This document shows, in pieces, positions 27,132-37,100 of a stretch of DNA of 64,000 nucleotides. The stretch is from assembly GCF_000342165.1 (NCBI RefSeq), contig NZ_AMRV01000012.1, positions 1-64,000 on the forward strand, read 5' to 3'. The translations under genes were made by a program, and so were the position numbers. Every line of letters starts with the position of its first letter. Position 1 is the stretch's first letter. This DNA is from Pacificimonas flava. Its GTDB lineage: Bacteria > Pseudomonadota > Alphaproteobacteria > Sphingomonadales > Sphingomonadaceae. A model generated the notes under the pieces. It made no database searches and was not told the origin of the DNA. It saw nothing but the letters and a program-made list of their open reading frames with translations.

Positions 27132-29060
27132 TTACATCCGGTAGCGCACGCCGCCGAACACCGCACGACCAGGTTGGCCGTAGCGGAAGATCGTTTCATA
27201 CTGCTCGTCGAACAGGTTCTCGATCCGACCGAAAATTTCGATCTGCTCGGTAATGCCAAAGCTCGCCCGGATATCGGTCACCACATAGCCATCGAGGCGA
27301 GTGGTGTTCGTGGCATTGTCGAAGCTGTCGCCCGCCACGAACACGGTGGCACCGATGCCGATGCCGTTCTCCATGCGGTAGTCCGCGACCAGACTGATCG
27401 TATCTTCGGCGCGGCGCGGTAGGTGATTTCCGTTCACGTCATTGCGTGCGTCGATCGTGGTGTAGTTAAGCGCGACATCGAAGCCATCGACCGGACGGAC
27501 TGCGAGCCCGAACTCCCACCCTTCGGCGCTTGCAAGCGCGATATTGTCGTATGTCCCGAAAGGGCGTGGATTGGCGGGATCCTGACAGGCAGGGATGGGG
27601 TTGCCAGTGCAGCCGACGAAGGCGATGAGGTTCTCGGCATCGCGTTCGAAATAGGTGACGCCCACCTGCGCCCGCCCATCGAGGAAACTGTGCGTGATGC
27701 CAACGTCCCAGCTTTCCGATTCTTCGGGTTCGAGCGCGGTGTTCCCGAAGTCGCTGAACAGCTGAAACAGCGCAGGTGCCTTGAAACCTTCGCCGTAGCT
27801 ACCGCGCAGCACGGTATCGCCGCCGTTGGGCGAATAGGCACCGCTGGCAGCGAAGGTCGTGTTGTTGCCGTAGGTTTCATGATCGTCGTAGCGCACGCCG
27901 CCAGTCAGCGAGAGCCCCTGGAACGGGGTTAGGTTGAGCTGTCCGTAGGCAGAGTTGATCCACACCTTGTCGCCGATAGCGGGCGCGCCGAAGCTGGAGC
28001 TGAGATATTCCGATTCCTCGCGCTCGGCACCGAAGACCAGCTCTGCAATCTCGGCTGCGTCGAACACGCCCTGATACTCGTAACGCACGTTCTCGCCGAA
28101 GGCGTCGAAGGTCTCGGAATCCGTGTCGAAGCTGAAATTGCTGCGGTCGATCCGGGTGTAGGCGATACCCAGCCGATTGCGCACACGCCCGTCCAGGAAG
28201 TTCGCGTTGATGCCCGCATAGCCGACCAGATCTTCCCGATAGGAAACCTCGTTGGTGTCCCCCAGGCCGGTAGCGGTGAAGCCGTCGATCTCGACCTCGC
28301 TGTCGGCATAGAAACCTCGCAGATCGATCGAGAAATTCTCACCCAACGCAATATCGAGCTTGGCGTTGGCGCCCAGGCTTTCAAACCCGTCCGGCTCGGT
28401 GCCGCCGCGCGCCTCGCTGAAGGCAGAGATGCCATCCGTGCGGTAGTAATTGCCGCCGACGCTTAGGCCGACTGGGCCAAACTTGCCTGACACGTTGCCG
28501 ACGAGTTCCGCAGTATCGCGTTCACCGTATTCGGCGCGTGCGAACACACCAAGGTCCTCGGTCGGTTCGCGGGTGATCAGGTTCACCACGCCGCCGATTG
28601 CTTGGCTGCCGTAAAGAACGCTCTGCGAACCACGCACCACTTCGACCCGCGCGATGTTGCCTGTCAGGGCAGGACCGAAGTTGAAGCCGCCCCCGGTCGA
28701 AGAGGGGTCGTTGAGCTTGACGCCGTCGATCAGCACGACGGTCTGGTCGCTCTCCGCACCGCGGATAGAAACACCGGTGTTGGTTCCGATCCCGCCATTG
28801 CGGTTGAAGGTGACGCCGGGGACCGTGCGCAAGATGTCGAGCACTTCGCTCGGCTGGCGGTTCACGATCTCCTCTTCCTCGACCAGCGTTACCGACTCGC
28901 CGACTTGGCTGATCGCACGTTCGGTGCGGTTGGCCGTGACCACGATCGTTTCGGAGATCACTTCCTCGTCTTCAGGAAGATCGACGCCTTGCGCGAACGC
29001 GCCGGTCGAACACAGAGCCACGGCCAATGCCGCGACGGACAAATAGAATGCGGTTTTCAT
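27132..29060 (-). CDS. btuB: TonB-dependent vitamin B12 outer-membrane receptor
   Basis: A 642-residue outer-membrane beta-barrel. Start MKTAFYLSVAALAVALC at 29060 gives a signal peptide cut after GAFA. A TonB box ETIVVTAN follows at about residues 36-43. The plug domain includes EVLDILRTVPGVTFNRNGG, VSIRGAESDQTVVLIDGV and GSQSVLYGSQAIGGVVN, and the C-terminus ends in aromatic barrel sequence (RAVFGGVRYRM). It is the first gene behind the cobalamin riboswitch, so it should be repressed when B12 is plentiful. Confidence 0.93.
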   Translation of the reverse strand: MKTAFYLSVAALAVALCSTGAFAQGVDLPEDEEVISETIVVTANRTERAISQVGESVTLVEEEEIVNRQPSEVLDILRTVPGVTFNRNGGIGTNTGVSIRGAESDQTVVLIDGVKLNDPSSTGGGFNFGPALTGNIARVEVVRGSQSVLYGSQAIGGVVNLITREPTEDLGVFARAEYGERDTAELVGNVSGKFGPVGLSVGGNYYRTDGISAFSEARGGTEPDGFESLGANAKLDIALGENFSIDLRGFYADSEVEIDGFTATGLGDTNEVSYREDLVGYAGINANFLDGRVRNRLGIAYTRIDRSNFSFDTDSETFDAFGENVRYEYQGVFDAAEIAELVFGAEREESEYLSSSFGAPAIGDKVWINSAYGQLNLTPFQGLSLTGGVRYDDHETYGNNTTFAASGAYSPNGGDTVLRGSYGEGFKAPALFQLFSDFGNTALEPEESESWDVGITHSFLDGRAQVGVTYFERDAENLIAFVGCTGNPIPACQDPANPRPFGTYDNIALASAEGWEFGLAVRPVDGFDVALNYTTIDARNDVNGNHLPRRAEDTISLVADYRMENGIGIGATVFVAGDSFDNATNTTRLDGYVVTDIRASFGITEQIEIFGRIENLFDEQYETIFRYGQPGRAVFGGVRYRM

Positions 29061-29235
29061 TGCAATATCCAAAGCCAGCCCATGCGGAGGCCCCGGTGCC
29101 CGCATGGTCAACTCGACAGATGGCCCGCCGCCGCTCGAAGTGAGCCGCGACACCGGAAACCGGCCTGGCTGTCGTTACTTCGGAAAAGAACTTTCCTGTC
29201 CCACTGGGCTGGACCCGGCCCCGGACGAACGACGC

Positions 29236-29416
29236 GACGGCAGGTCTCCTGGCTTGCCGATCAACGCCTTCGAACCGTCTTCCCGGCGCCACCCAGTGCA
29301 GGGCTTGGCCAGTGACGTGTTGGTTCGGGGCTCCTGGCTCACAGTTGCGGGCACAGCGCCGGTATCGCACCGGCTTCCCTCTTAGCTCCAGGCGATTTCG
29401 CATCTGCAGCACCGTC
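29236..29416 (-). promoter_or_regulatory. Cobalamin (AdoCbl) riboswitch
   Basis: The minus strand carries the class signature: AAGCCGGTGCGATACCGGC followed by GCTGTGCCCGCAACTGTGAG, and the B12 box GCCAGGAGACCTGCC at 29239-29253. GACGG at the 5' end pairs with CCGTC at the 3' end to close stem P1. It sits between cobO and btuB, about 175 bases before the btuB start, and would shut off the btuB-F-C-D-cobQ-cbiB-cobC operon when adenosylcobalamin binds. Confidence 0.95.
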
Positions 29417-29424
29417 TGTCCGCG

Positions 29425-29453
29425 CCAATGCTCGCCTCGTCCGTTGCTGTCAA
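29425..29453 (-). promoter_or_regulatory. Candidate promoter of the riboswitch operon
   Basis: TTGACA at 29448-29453 (minus) followed after 17 bases by CATTGG at 29425-29430, directly before the riboswitch. The -35 is good and the -10 weak. Confidence 0.35.
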
Positions 29454-29463
29454 TCCTTGCCTG

Positions 29464-30069
29464 CTAGAAGTCGATGCCCTGCTGCGCGCGGATACCGGCG
29501 TGGTAGGCGTGCTTGATTTCGGCCATCTCGGTGACGGTGTCGGCATAATCGATCAGTTCGGGCTTAGCGTCCCGCCCGGTAAGGATGATCCGGGTATCAC
29601 CCCTGCGTTCCAGCGCCTCGATCACTGCCGCGGGCGTCAGGTATTCGTAGCGCAACGCGATATTGATTTCGTCGAGCACGACCAAGGCGTAGTCGCCGCT
29701 CGCGATCAACTCACCGGCCTTGGCCAATGCCGTTTCCGCGGCTTCGATATCGCGATCCCTGTCCTGCGTATCCCATGTGAAACCGTCGCCCATGACGTGC
29801 CAGTCCACCAAATCCGGGAAGCGCGAGAAAAACTTCTTCTCGCCCGTCTTCCACTTGCCCTTGATGAATTGCACCACGGCAACCTTCTGTCCCCAGCCCA
29901 GCGCGCGGGCGATGACCCCGAAGGCCGAGCTCGACTTGCCCTTCCCATCGCCGGTGTGGACCAGCACGAGGCCGCGTTCTGGATCCTTGAGCTCCCGGCG
30001 CCGCTTCGCTTGCGCGGCCTGCAGCTCCTTCATCTTCTCCTTGTGTGTATCGCTGTCGGTCTCGCTCAT
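29464..30069 (-). CDS. cobO: Corrinoid adenosyltransferase
   Basis: A 201-residue CobA/CobO/BtuR-type ATP:corrinoid adenosyltransferase, which attaches the upper adenosyl ligand to Co(I) corrinoids. P-loop HTGDGKGKSSSAFG with GDGKGKS at 40-46; VLDEINIALRYEYL and TGRDAKPELIDYADTVTEM are typical family sequence. Last gene of the cobT-cobS-phosphatase-cobO set; its start overlaps the stop of the phosphatase gene. Confidence 0.94.
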   Translation of the reverse strand: MSETDSDTHKEKMKELQAAQAKRRRELKDPERGLVLVHTGDGKGKSSSAFGVIARALGWGQKVAVVQFIKGKWKTGEKKFFSRFPDLVDWHVMGDGFTWDTQDRDRDIEAAETALAKAGELIASGDYALVVLDEINIALRYEYLTPAAVIEALERRGDTRIILTGRDAKPELIDYADTVTEMAEIKHAYHAGIRAQQGIDF

Positions 30070-30599
30070 ACGCCCCCTCTTGGTTCAACGGTGAGGAACT
30101 GGCCGAAGCCGAGTTCGAGTTCAAATGGGTTAGGTCGGCCGAGGGCCGCGGCGACGCAACGGACGACGCCGAGATGCGTGATGGCAAGGATATGTCCCTC
30201 GATCCTCGCGGAATCGAGCAGATATGTGCGAACCCGCTCAGCCATTTGCGCGACACTCTCCCCTCCGTGCGGGCGAGCGCCTTCGATATCTTCTGCCCAC
30301 TCATCGATCTCGTGACGAGGAATATCGTCCCACACCTGCATTTCCCAGTTCCCGAAATCGATCTCCATCAGTCTCGGGTCGGCGTGGACGGGAAGGTCGA
30401 AATGCGCGGACAACTGCTCCGCCACCGCAGTGCATCGGATCAGTGGGCTGCTGTCGATCCGTGCAAAGCGGCTGGGCAATGCGGCCACCAGTGCATGAAG
30501 GTCTTTCTGGTCAACGGCTTTGGCGGGCACGTCCGACTGACCGTAGCAAACGCCCGCTTCGATCTGTGGCTTCATATGGCGGAGCAGGATCAGAGCCAT
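30066..30599 (-). CDS. Histidine-phosphatase family, probable alpha-ribazole phosphatase
   Basis: A 177-residue phosphoglycerate-mutase-like phosphatase. The start MALILLRHMKP at 30599 places the catalytic R7-H8 at the usual distance from the N-terminus; the common RHG is RHM here. GNWEMQVWDD, an acidic partner region RPHGGESVAQM and the second histidine AITHLGVVR follow. Its place between cobS and cobO fits CobC-type alpha-ribazole-5'-phosphate phosphatase, which finishes the lower ligand. The gene overlaps the cobS stop by ten bases. Confidence 0.82.
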   Translation of the reverse strand: MALILLRHMKPQIEAGVCYGQSDVPAKAVDQKDLHALVAALPSRFARIDSSPLIRCTAVAEQLSAHFDLPVHADPRLMEIDFGNWEMQVWDDIPRHEIDEWAEDIEGARPHGGESVAQMAERVRTYLLDSARIEGHILAITHLGVVRCVAAALGRPNPFELELGFGQFLTVEPRGGV

Positions 30600-31342
30600 G
30601 CGAGGGTGCCAAGATAGAAGCCGACTTCGCTGATCTGCTGCACCGCGCCGAGGCAATCGCCAGTATAGCCGCCAAGCTTGCGCTCGAAGAGCAGTCGCGT
30701 CGAGATATGGCCGATAGCAAGGCCGGCCAAGCCGCATAGCGCTGCGCCGGGCCCAAGAATGGTCGCACCGATTGCGACCGCAGCAATTCCCGTGAGCGTT
30801 GCCACCACCAGCGGCGCTGCTCCGATCCCCTTCGCAACCGGCTTGGCGATCCCCTCGGCACGTGCGTAACGACTTGTCGCGATCACGATCACTGCCGACA
30901 GGCGCGAGGCTCCGTGCGCCACGGGCAGGGCGGCGAGTGCGACCATGAAAGGGAGTTGCGCCAGTGCCGCGATCTTGAGCAGCAGAACTATGAACAGCGC
31001 TGCGGCTCCGAATGTGCCGAGCCGGCTGTCGCGCATGATCTCCATCATCCGCTCAGACGTTGTCGCGCCTTGCCCATCAAACAGGTCCGCTAGGCCATCC
31101 TCGTGAAATGCACCGGTTGCCAGCAAGGTAGCCGCAGTGCCGAAGATCGCTGCGATGAAGGCCCCGCCGATCGCCCAGCCGAGCGCGAAAGCGGCAGCGC
31201 CGATTACGCCGATCAACACGCCGACCAGCGGATAGAAGCCGGGCGCGGCCTCGAAATCGCTCTCGTCGAGCTGCGCCGCGGGCAAAGGAAGTCGCGTTAG
31301 GAACACCCACGCGGCCAAAGCGGCGGCGAATGGACGCTTCAT
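30590..31342 (-). CDS. cobS: Adenosylcobinamide-GDP ribazoletransferase
   Basis: A 250-residue membrane protein (CobS/CobV) that joins AdoCbi-GDP with alpha-ribazole. Family motifs: AWVFLTRLPLP at the N-terminus, FYPLVGVLIG, GAFHEDGLADLFDG and HGASRLSAV, with several hydrophobic segments. Its start overlaps the cobT stop as ATGA. Confidence 0.93.
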   Translation of the reverse strand: MKRPFAAALAAWVFLTRLPLPAAQLDESDFEAAPGFYPLVGVLIGVIGAAAFALGWAIGGAFIAAIFGTAATLLATGAFHEDGLADLFDGQGATTSERMMEIMRDSRLGTFGAAALFIVLLLKIAALAQLPFMVALAALPVAHGASRLSAVIVIATSRYARAEGIAKPVAKGIGAAPLVVATLTGIAAVAIGATILGPGAALCGLAGLAIGHISTRLLFERKLGGYTGDCLGAVQQISEVGFYLGTLAWL

Positions 31343-32337
31343 GAAATCGGGGGAGCGCCGGACACCCCTGCCTGAGAAAAGCTTGCCATGCCGAAAAGCG
31401 AGAGCGCGGCGTGAATAATCGGCACGGCCAACAACGCGCCGGTCCCTTCGCCCAGCCGCATGTCGAGGTCGAGCAGTGGTTCGGCTTCTAGCCAGTCGAG
31501 CAGCGTCCGATGGCCGTGTTCTGCCGAGCGATGCGCATAGACAAAGGTCCGTTCACAGTCTGGCTCGATCGCCCGCGCAAGCGCGGCGGCAGCGGTCGCG
31601 ATAAAGCCATCGACCACCACAAGTTTATTCGATGTCCCGGCGCCAACCATCGCACCCGCCATCGTGCCGATCTCGAAGCCGCCAACCTCGGCCAGCGCTT
31701 CAATCGGCGCAAGCGCTCCCGTTCGCGCAGCTGCGTGTTCGAGAACCTCTTGCTTGTGGGAGAGAGCGGTATCGTCGAGGCCCGTCCCTCGCCCTACGAG
31801 TTCGGCCACGGAAATGCCGCTCAGCTTGTGCGCAAGCAGGGCTGCAGCGGAAGTGTTCGCGATGCCCATCTCGCCGAAACAGACGATCTTGCTTTCAATA
31901 CCGCTTGCGAACTGTCGCCCTTGCGCAATCGCCTTCCTTGCCGTCTCGGGCGACATCGCAGGCCCTGTCGAACTGTCGGCCGTTCCCCCTCCTAACGACA
32001 GATCGACAAGCGCATCGCGTCGGCGCGGCGGATGCGCGATTCCGCAGTCAACGACGGTCATCGGTATGTCGAACTGCGCCGCGATGACATTAGCCGCGGC
32101 TCCGCCTGCAAGGAAGTTGGCGACCATTTGGCCGGTAACCTCCTGCGGGAACGCGGACACACGCTGTGCGGCTATCCCATGATCAGCTGCGAAAATGGTC
32201 AACGATGCCGAAGCATTCGACGGAGTCATGTCGCCAAGGATCGCAGCAGCCTGAACTGCAAGGCTCTCGAACCTTCCCAATGACCCTATCGGCTTAGTCT
32301 TGTCGTCGATCAGGCGCTGGAAGTCGGCTCGGGTCAT
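31339..32337 (-). CDS. cobT: Nicotinate-nucleotide:dimethylbenzimidazole phosphoribosyltransferase
   Basis: A 332-residue enzyme that makes alpha-ribazole phosphate from dimethylbenzimidazole and NaMN. Start MTRADFQRLIDDKTKPIGSL at 32337 matches the family N-terminus; in-frame upstream codons are not protein-like. Motifs: FAADHGIAAQRVSAFPQEVT, CFGEMGIANTSAAA (153-166) and LGEGTGA with the expected catalytic E297. First gene of its operon; no B12 box lies upstream, so regulation is probably separate from the btuB operon. Confidence 0.94.
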   Translation of the reverse strand: MTRADFQRLIDDKTKPIGSLGRFESLAVQAAAILGDMTPSNASASLTIFAADHGIAAQRVSAFPQEVTGQMVANFLAGGAAANVIAAQFDIPMTVVDCGIAHPPRRRDALVDLSLGGGTADSSTGPAMSPETARKAIAQGRQFASGIESKIVCFGEMGIANTSAAALLAHKLSGISVAELVGRGTGLDDTALSHKQEVLEHAAARTGALAPIEALAEVGGFEIGTMAGAMVGAGTSNKLVVVDGFIATAAAALARAIEPDCERTFVYAHRSAEHGHRTLLDWLEAEPLLDLDMRLGEGTGALLAVPIIHAALSLFGMASFSQAGVSGAPPIS

Positions 32338-32478
32338 ACGATGCGCGCTTAGCGAATACAGAATGACTTTGGAACGGCATGACAAAGCCATACGCATCGA
32401 GCGCTTGTGGAGGTCCATTGGCAGGGGCAGGGCCATTTTGCGAGCCCGAGCAGTGTCGCCACAGTGGCGTGTTGAGCA

Positions 32479-32607
32479 AACGGCAGCTTTCAAGTCGCGA
32501 GGCGAACCATGCTAATGACCGAAATTGGGGCGCAAAGCGGTCGGTCTGCAAGGCGCCCTCATATCGGTCATTCGAGAACTCGTTGACTGCGCCTGAAAGC
32601 TGCCGTT
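32479..32607. repeat. Nested inverted repeat between cobT and yhaO
   Basis: AACGGCAGCTTTCA (32479-32492) pairs with TGAAAGCTGCCGTT (32594-32607). Inside, AATGACCGA (32514-32522) pairs with TCGGTCATT (32564-32572), flanking TTGGGGCGCAAAGCGGTCGG. The unit resembles a small interspersed palindromic element rather than a terminator. No second copy was found in this window. The rest of the 32338-32868 gap shows nothing recognisable. Confidence 0.5.
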
Positions 32608-32868
32608 CGTTCAGAGATGGGGGATGGTAACCTCCCGCCCTCATGGGGTCATTCGAACACTGCTTGCCGCGGCCCAAATCGCACGGTGATTACCTCTTTC
32701 GCGGCGAAATGTTCGCCGCCAGCGCACATATGTATGTCGTCGAATGGCCTGCCAGATCATGCGGTCGTTCGGGGCCTCCGGTGGTGCGTCGAACTGCTGG
32801 ATTGGAAGCCAATTGCTCCTGCGGAGCCAAAGGTGTTAGCAAATGACAATGGCCGAATAGAGGAAGTA

Positions 32869-34140
32869 ATGGCTTCATTCCGTTTTCTGCATGCCGCCGA
32901 CATTCATCTCGACAGTCCTCTCAAGGGTCTGACGGGCCAAGATGGCATAGCGGCCGAGCGCGTGCGCTGCGCGACAAGGGAAGCCTTCGATCGGCTTGTC
33001 AGTGTCGCGATCGAGGAGAAGGTCAGCTTTCTGATAATAGCCGGCGATTTGTATGACGGCGACTGGCGCGACTACAAAACGGGTCTGTTCTTTGCTGCGC
33101 AAATGGGCCGGCTCAATGCGGCGAACATCCCTGTGTACCTGCTGCACGGCAACCACGACGCCGAAAGTCAGATCACGAAGCGTCTTGACCTTCCGGGCAA
33201 CGTCCACGTCTTCGGCACGCATGCCCCAGAGACGTTCCGGCTGGGCGAGCTCGGCGTCGCGCTTCATGGCCACAGCTTTCGGCAGCGCGATGTCACGGAC
33301 AATCTCGTGCCCCACTATCCGGGGCCGGTGAACGGCGCTTTCAATATCGGCGTGCTGCATACCGCGTGTGGCTTGGGCGGGCATGAGAACTACGCCCCGT
33401 GCTCCCTCAATGATCTCGTGAATAAAGGATACGACTATTGGGCGCTGGGTCACGTGCACCAAGCGACAGTGCTGCATGAGCGGCCGCACGTGGTCTTTCC
33501 GGGTAACCTACAGGGTCGTCATGTGAGGGAAACCGGCGCTAAGGGCGCGTGTCTGGTGACGGTGAGCGACAGGGAAGTAGTGGAGTTCGAAGCCATGCCG
33601 TGCGACGTGGTTCGGTGGGCCGTGCTGCCGGTGTCGCTGGCCGGCGCATCCGCCATGGGAGAGGTCATCGACCGGGTGCGGGACGCACTCGAAACTGCTG
33701 TCGCGAACGGATCGGAGGGGAGACTGCTCGCGTGCCGCATCGTACTCGAAGGACGCACCGAAGTTCATGCCCAGCTAGTTTCATCCGGGGAGCAACTGCT
33801 AGCCGACGCGCGCGCGAGTGCGCTTGGTCTTGGTGACGAGGTCGCCTGGGTCGAGAAAGTTACAATGGCAACAGAGGCTACGCTTAACCCCGAGGCGCTG
33901 GCGCAGCGGGAAGACGCGATCGGCGAACTGCAGCGCATGCTTCAGGACGCGAAAAGCGATGCCGATCTTCTTGCGCAGATCGAGGGCGATATTGGCGAGC
34001 TGGTCCGGCGGCTACCGCACGAGGTCAGGACAGAAATTGAGGACGATGTCCTGAAATCGGCAATCGCCGGGGATTACGATACTCTCATTAGAGACGTTGC
34101 GCCCTACCTCTCGGCACGCCTGATCGCAGGTGAGGCTTAG
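32869..34140 (+). CDS. SbcD/Mre11-like metallophosphoesterase (YhaO-like)
   Basis: A 423-residue DNA exonuclease of the calcineurin-like phosphoesterase family. Metal-binding motifs in order: HAADIHLD (8-15), IAGDLYDGD, LLHGNHDAES, HTACGLGGH and WALGHVHQ. Start at 32869 (MASFRFLHAADIHLD) is set by the family N-terminus. The C-terminal part is helical and likely contacts the ATPase. It is three bases upstream of a YhaN-like ATPase; the two should form an Mre11-Rad50/SbcCD-type complex for processing DNA ends. It is the YhaO rather than the SbcD branch, judged from length and partner. Confidence 0.85.
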   Translation: MASFRFLHAADIHLDSPLKGLTGQDGIAAERVRCATREAFDRLVSVAIEEKVSFLIIAGDLYDGDWRDYKTGLFFAAQMGRLNAANIPVYLLHGNHDAESQITKRLDLPGNVHVFGTHAPETFRLGELGVALHGHSFRQRDVTDNLVPHYPGPVNGAFNIGVLHTACGLGGHENYAPCSLNDLVNKGYDYWALGHVHQATVLHERPHVVFPGNLQGRHVRETGAKGACLVTVSDREVVEFEAMPCDVVRWAVLPVSLAGASAMGEVIDRVRDALETAVANGSEGRLLACRIVLEGRTEVHAQLVSSGEQLLADARASALGLGDEVAWVEKVTMATEATLNPEALAQREDAIGELQRMLQDAKSDADLLAQIEGDIGELVRRLPHEVRTEIEDDVLKSAIAGDYDTLIRDVAPYLSARLIAGEA

Positions 34141-34143
34141 GCT

Positions 34144-37100
34144 ATGCGGCTGGGGCGGCTTGATCTGATCCGTTACGGGCATTTCAGCGACAGGTCTTTT
34201 AACCTGCCAGCCGGAGAGTCGGACTTCCATATCATATTTGGACCGAATGAAGCCGGCAAGTCGACCGCGCTTACTGCAATCGAAGACCTGCTGTTCGGCA
34301 TAGACTCCCGCTCACCCTATAATTTCCTGCACGACTACGCGAGCATGAGGGTCGGCGGCGTGCTTGAAAACGGACATGGTTCGCTAGAGGTAGTTCGCCG
34401 CAAAGGGAATAAGGATACGCTGCTTGGGCCGGAAGGTTCACCGCTTCCCGGCGGCGATGGTGTCCTCGCCCCTTATCTCGCCGGCGGAGACCGCCCGTTC
34501 TTCGAGCGCATGTTCAGCCTCGATCATATCCGCCTCGAAACGGGGGGGCGCGAAATTCTCGAGGCCAAGGATGATGTCGGGCAGATGCTCTTTTCCGCAG
34601 GCGCCGGCATAGCGGGGCTGCGGGAGAGGCTGAAGGAGCTTTCCGCCGAAGCAGACGATCTATGGAGCGCGCGCCGGGCGAAACACCGCAAATTCTATAT
34701 CGCCGACGATAAGCTGAGCGAGGCCCAGAAGGCTCTGCGTGATCAAACTTTGACAGCGACCAAATGGCGAGAGCTCAAAAGGGCTTTCGATGATACCGAG
34801 GAAGCCTGCGCTGCGATCGGTGAAAAGATCAGGGACGCTACGGCCGAACGCAACCGCCTGAGTCGCATTCGCCGTGTCTTTCGCGACGTGCGCCGGAAGC
34901 AGGAGCTTGACTGCATGCTCTCGGACCTGAGCCACGTCGTATTGCTCCCCGAAGATGCGGCACAGACCGTTGCAAATGCCCAGAGCAGCGACAGTAAGTC
35001 GGAAGCCCGACGTGCAACGCTTCGGGAGCAGTTGGATCGCGCGGCTCAAGAGCTGGACGGCTTGGCATTTGACGAAACCCTTGTGCAGCGGGGCGAAGAC
35101 GTTCGCCAGCTGCACGAGCGGCGCATTGAAATTCGCGGAGAAAAGGCGGACCTGCCCAAGCGGCAGGCGGAGTTGACTGCCGCCGAGGAAAAGCTGCGCG
35201 CCGACGCAAAAGAGCTCGGGTGGACGGAGACGGAATCCGCGGCGCTGATCGATCGCATTCCGTCCCGTACCGGTGTCGGCGTGGTGCGTTCGCTGCTCGC
35301 GAAAAGAGGCGAGATTGACGCCGGGCTCATCAGCCACGCGCAATTGCTGAGGGAAGCGCAGGAAGCGGCGGACGAGGCGAAAGGCCGGCTGGATGAAGCT
35401 GCCGATCCGGCGGATACCTCGAAGCTTGCCCTGGTCCTCAAAACGGTGCGCGAACAGGGCGATCTCGCAGGCGGGGCGCGGGCAGCAGAAAAGACATTCC
35501 GGGAAGCGGCGGCGCTCGTGGAACGGCGTCTCAACGCCCTCAAACCGGGCGGAGCCGATGAGGACGCGCTGGCTGCGCTAGCCGTTCCGGCGCGCGCCGA
35601 TGTTCAGGTCTACCGGGACCGCGAACAGGATCAGAAGCGGCGCTTGCGTGACGCGCAGCAGTCGGTGTCATCGACCCGGCAGGAAATGGAGCGCGCAACT
35701 GCCGCGTTTGATCGGACCGTGAGGGACGAGCAGCTTGTCACTCCTGAAGAATTGCAGCACGCGCGTAGCCGCCGGGACTCACTTTGGCATCTGGTGAAGC
35801 TCAGGCACATCGAGGGCGGACCGGTTCCTGATGATCAGGAGAAAACCTTTGCCGACGAGCTGGACGACCTGCCCGGCGCTTTTGAGCCAGCCCTCGGCAG
35901 AGCCGATGATCTTGCCGACCGGCGCTTTGAGCACGCGGAAGCGGCCGGCCGGCTTGCGGAAATCAGGCGCAAGATCGGCGAGCAGGAAATCCTGCTTCAA
36001 CAGGCGCAGGCGAACGAATCCGCGCTCGTCGAAGAAGGCGAGGCGCTTGGCGCAGAGTGGAGGTTGATGTGGAAGGCTGCCCCGTTTGAGCCGCTGTCGG
36101 CCGAGGCAATGCTGGAATGGTTGCCTGCCTGCGAAGACGTGCTGGAGGCCATTCAGCATCGCGAGCAGCAGAAAGACGATCTGGACGACCTGCGCAGCCG
36201 GGTCGGCGAAGCAAGGGAAAGACTGCTCGCCGAATTGACCGCGCTTGGAATAGACGCAAACGATCTGAAGGAGGAAAGCCTCAGCCTTATTCTCCAGCGT
36301 GCAGATCAGGCGCAGCGGGCGCAGGAGGCGGCGGCGCAGAAAAAATCGCAAGTCGAAGACGAGCTTGCCGCCGCCACCAAGCTTGCCGGAAAGCGCGGAC
36401 GTGATCTGAAGAACGCCGAAGATGCGCTCGAAAAATGGCAGGAAAGCTGGATGGCGGCGCTCAAGGAGCTTGGCTTGGCTGAAAATACCGCCGCGGAAGC
36501 CGTCGGCACGCAGCTTGACATCATCGACAATATGCGGGGAGCAGCGGACAAGATCAGTTCGCTTCGGTACGATCGCATCGAAAAGATCACTCGGGATGTT
36601 GCCGATTTCGAGCAGGTCGTCGCGAAACTGCTTCAAGATGTGGCTGGCGACCTCTCAGGTCAGGCAGCCGAAGATGCGATTCTCGCCCTGGAAGCCAGGC
36701 TCGATGCAGCTGAGCGCAAGCGCGACCTGCGCAGCAAGAAGATTTCAGATATCGAGAGGTTCACCTCGCAGATCGATGATCTGGATGATGAGCGCCGTGA
36801 ACTGGCCGCTTCAATCTCCCATCTTGAAAGGGCGGCCGGTGTCGAAACCGTCGAGGCGCTGAATAAAGCAATCGGGCAGTCGGACCGAAAACGGGCGCAT
36901 GAGCGCGAATTGCAGGACCTCGTCGAAAAACTGCTGGAGGATGGCGATGGAAAGTCGATCGAGGAACTAGCGGAAGAATGCGAGGGCGTCTCGATGGATG
37001 AGATCGCGGCGCGCGAGGCTTCGCTGCAAGCCGAGTTCGATGATCTGCAGGATCAGCAGACTCAGGCGGCCGAAGTGCGATCGCAGGCACGCGACGCGTT

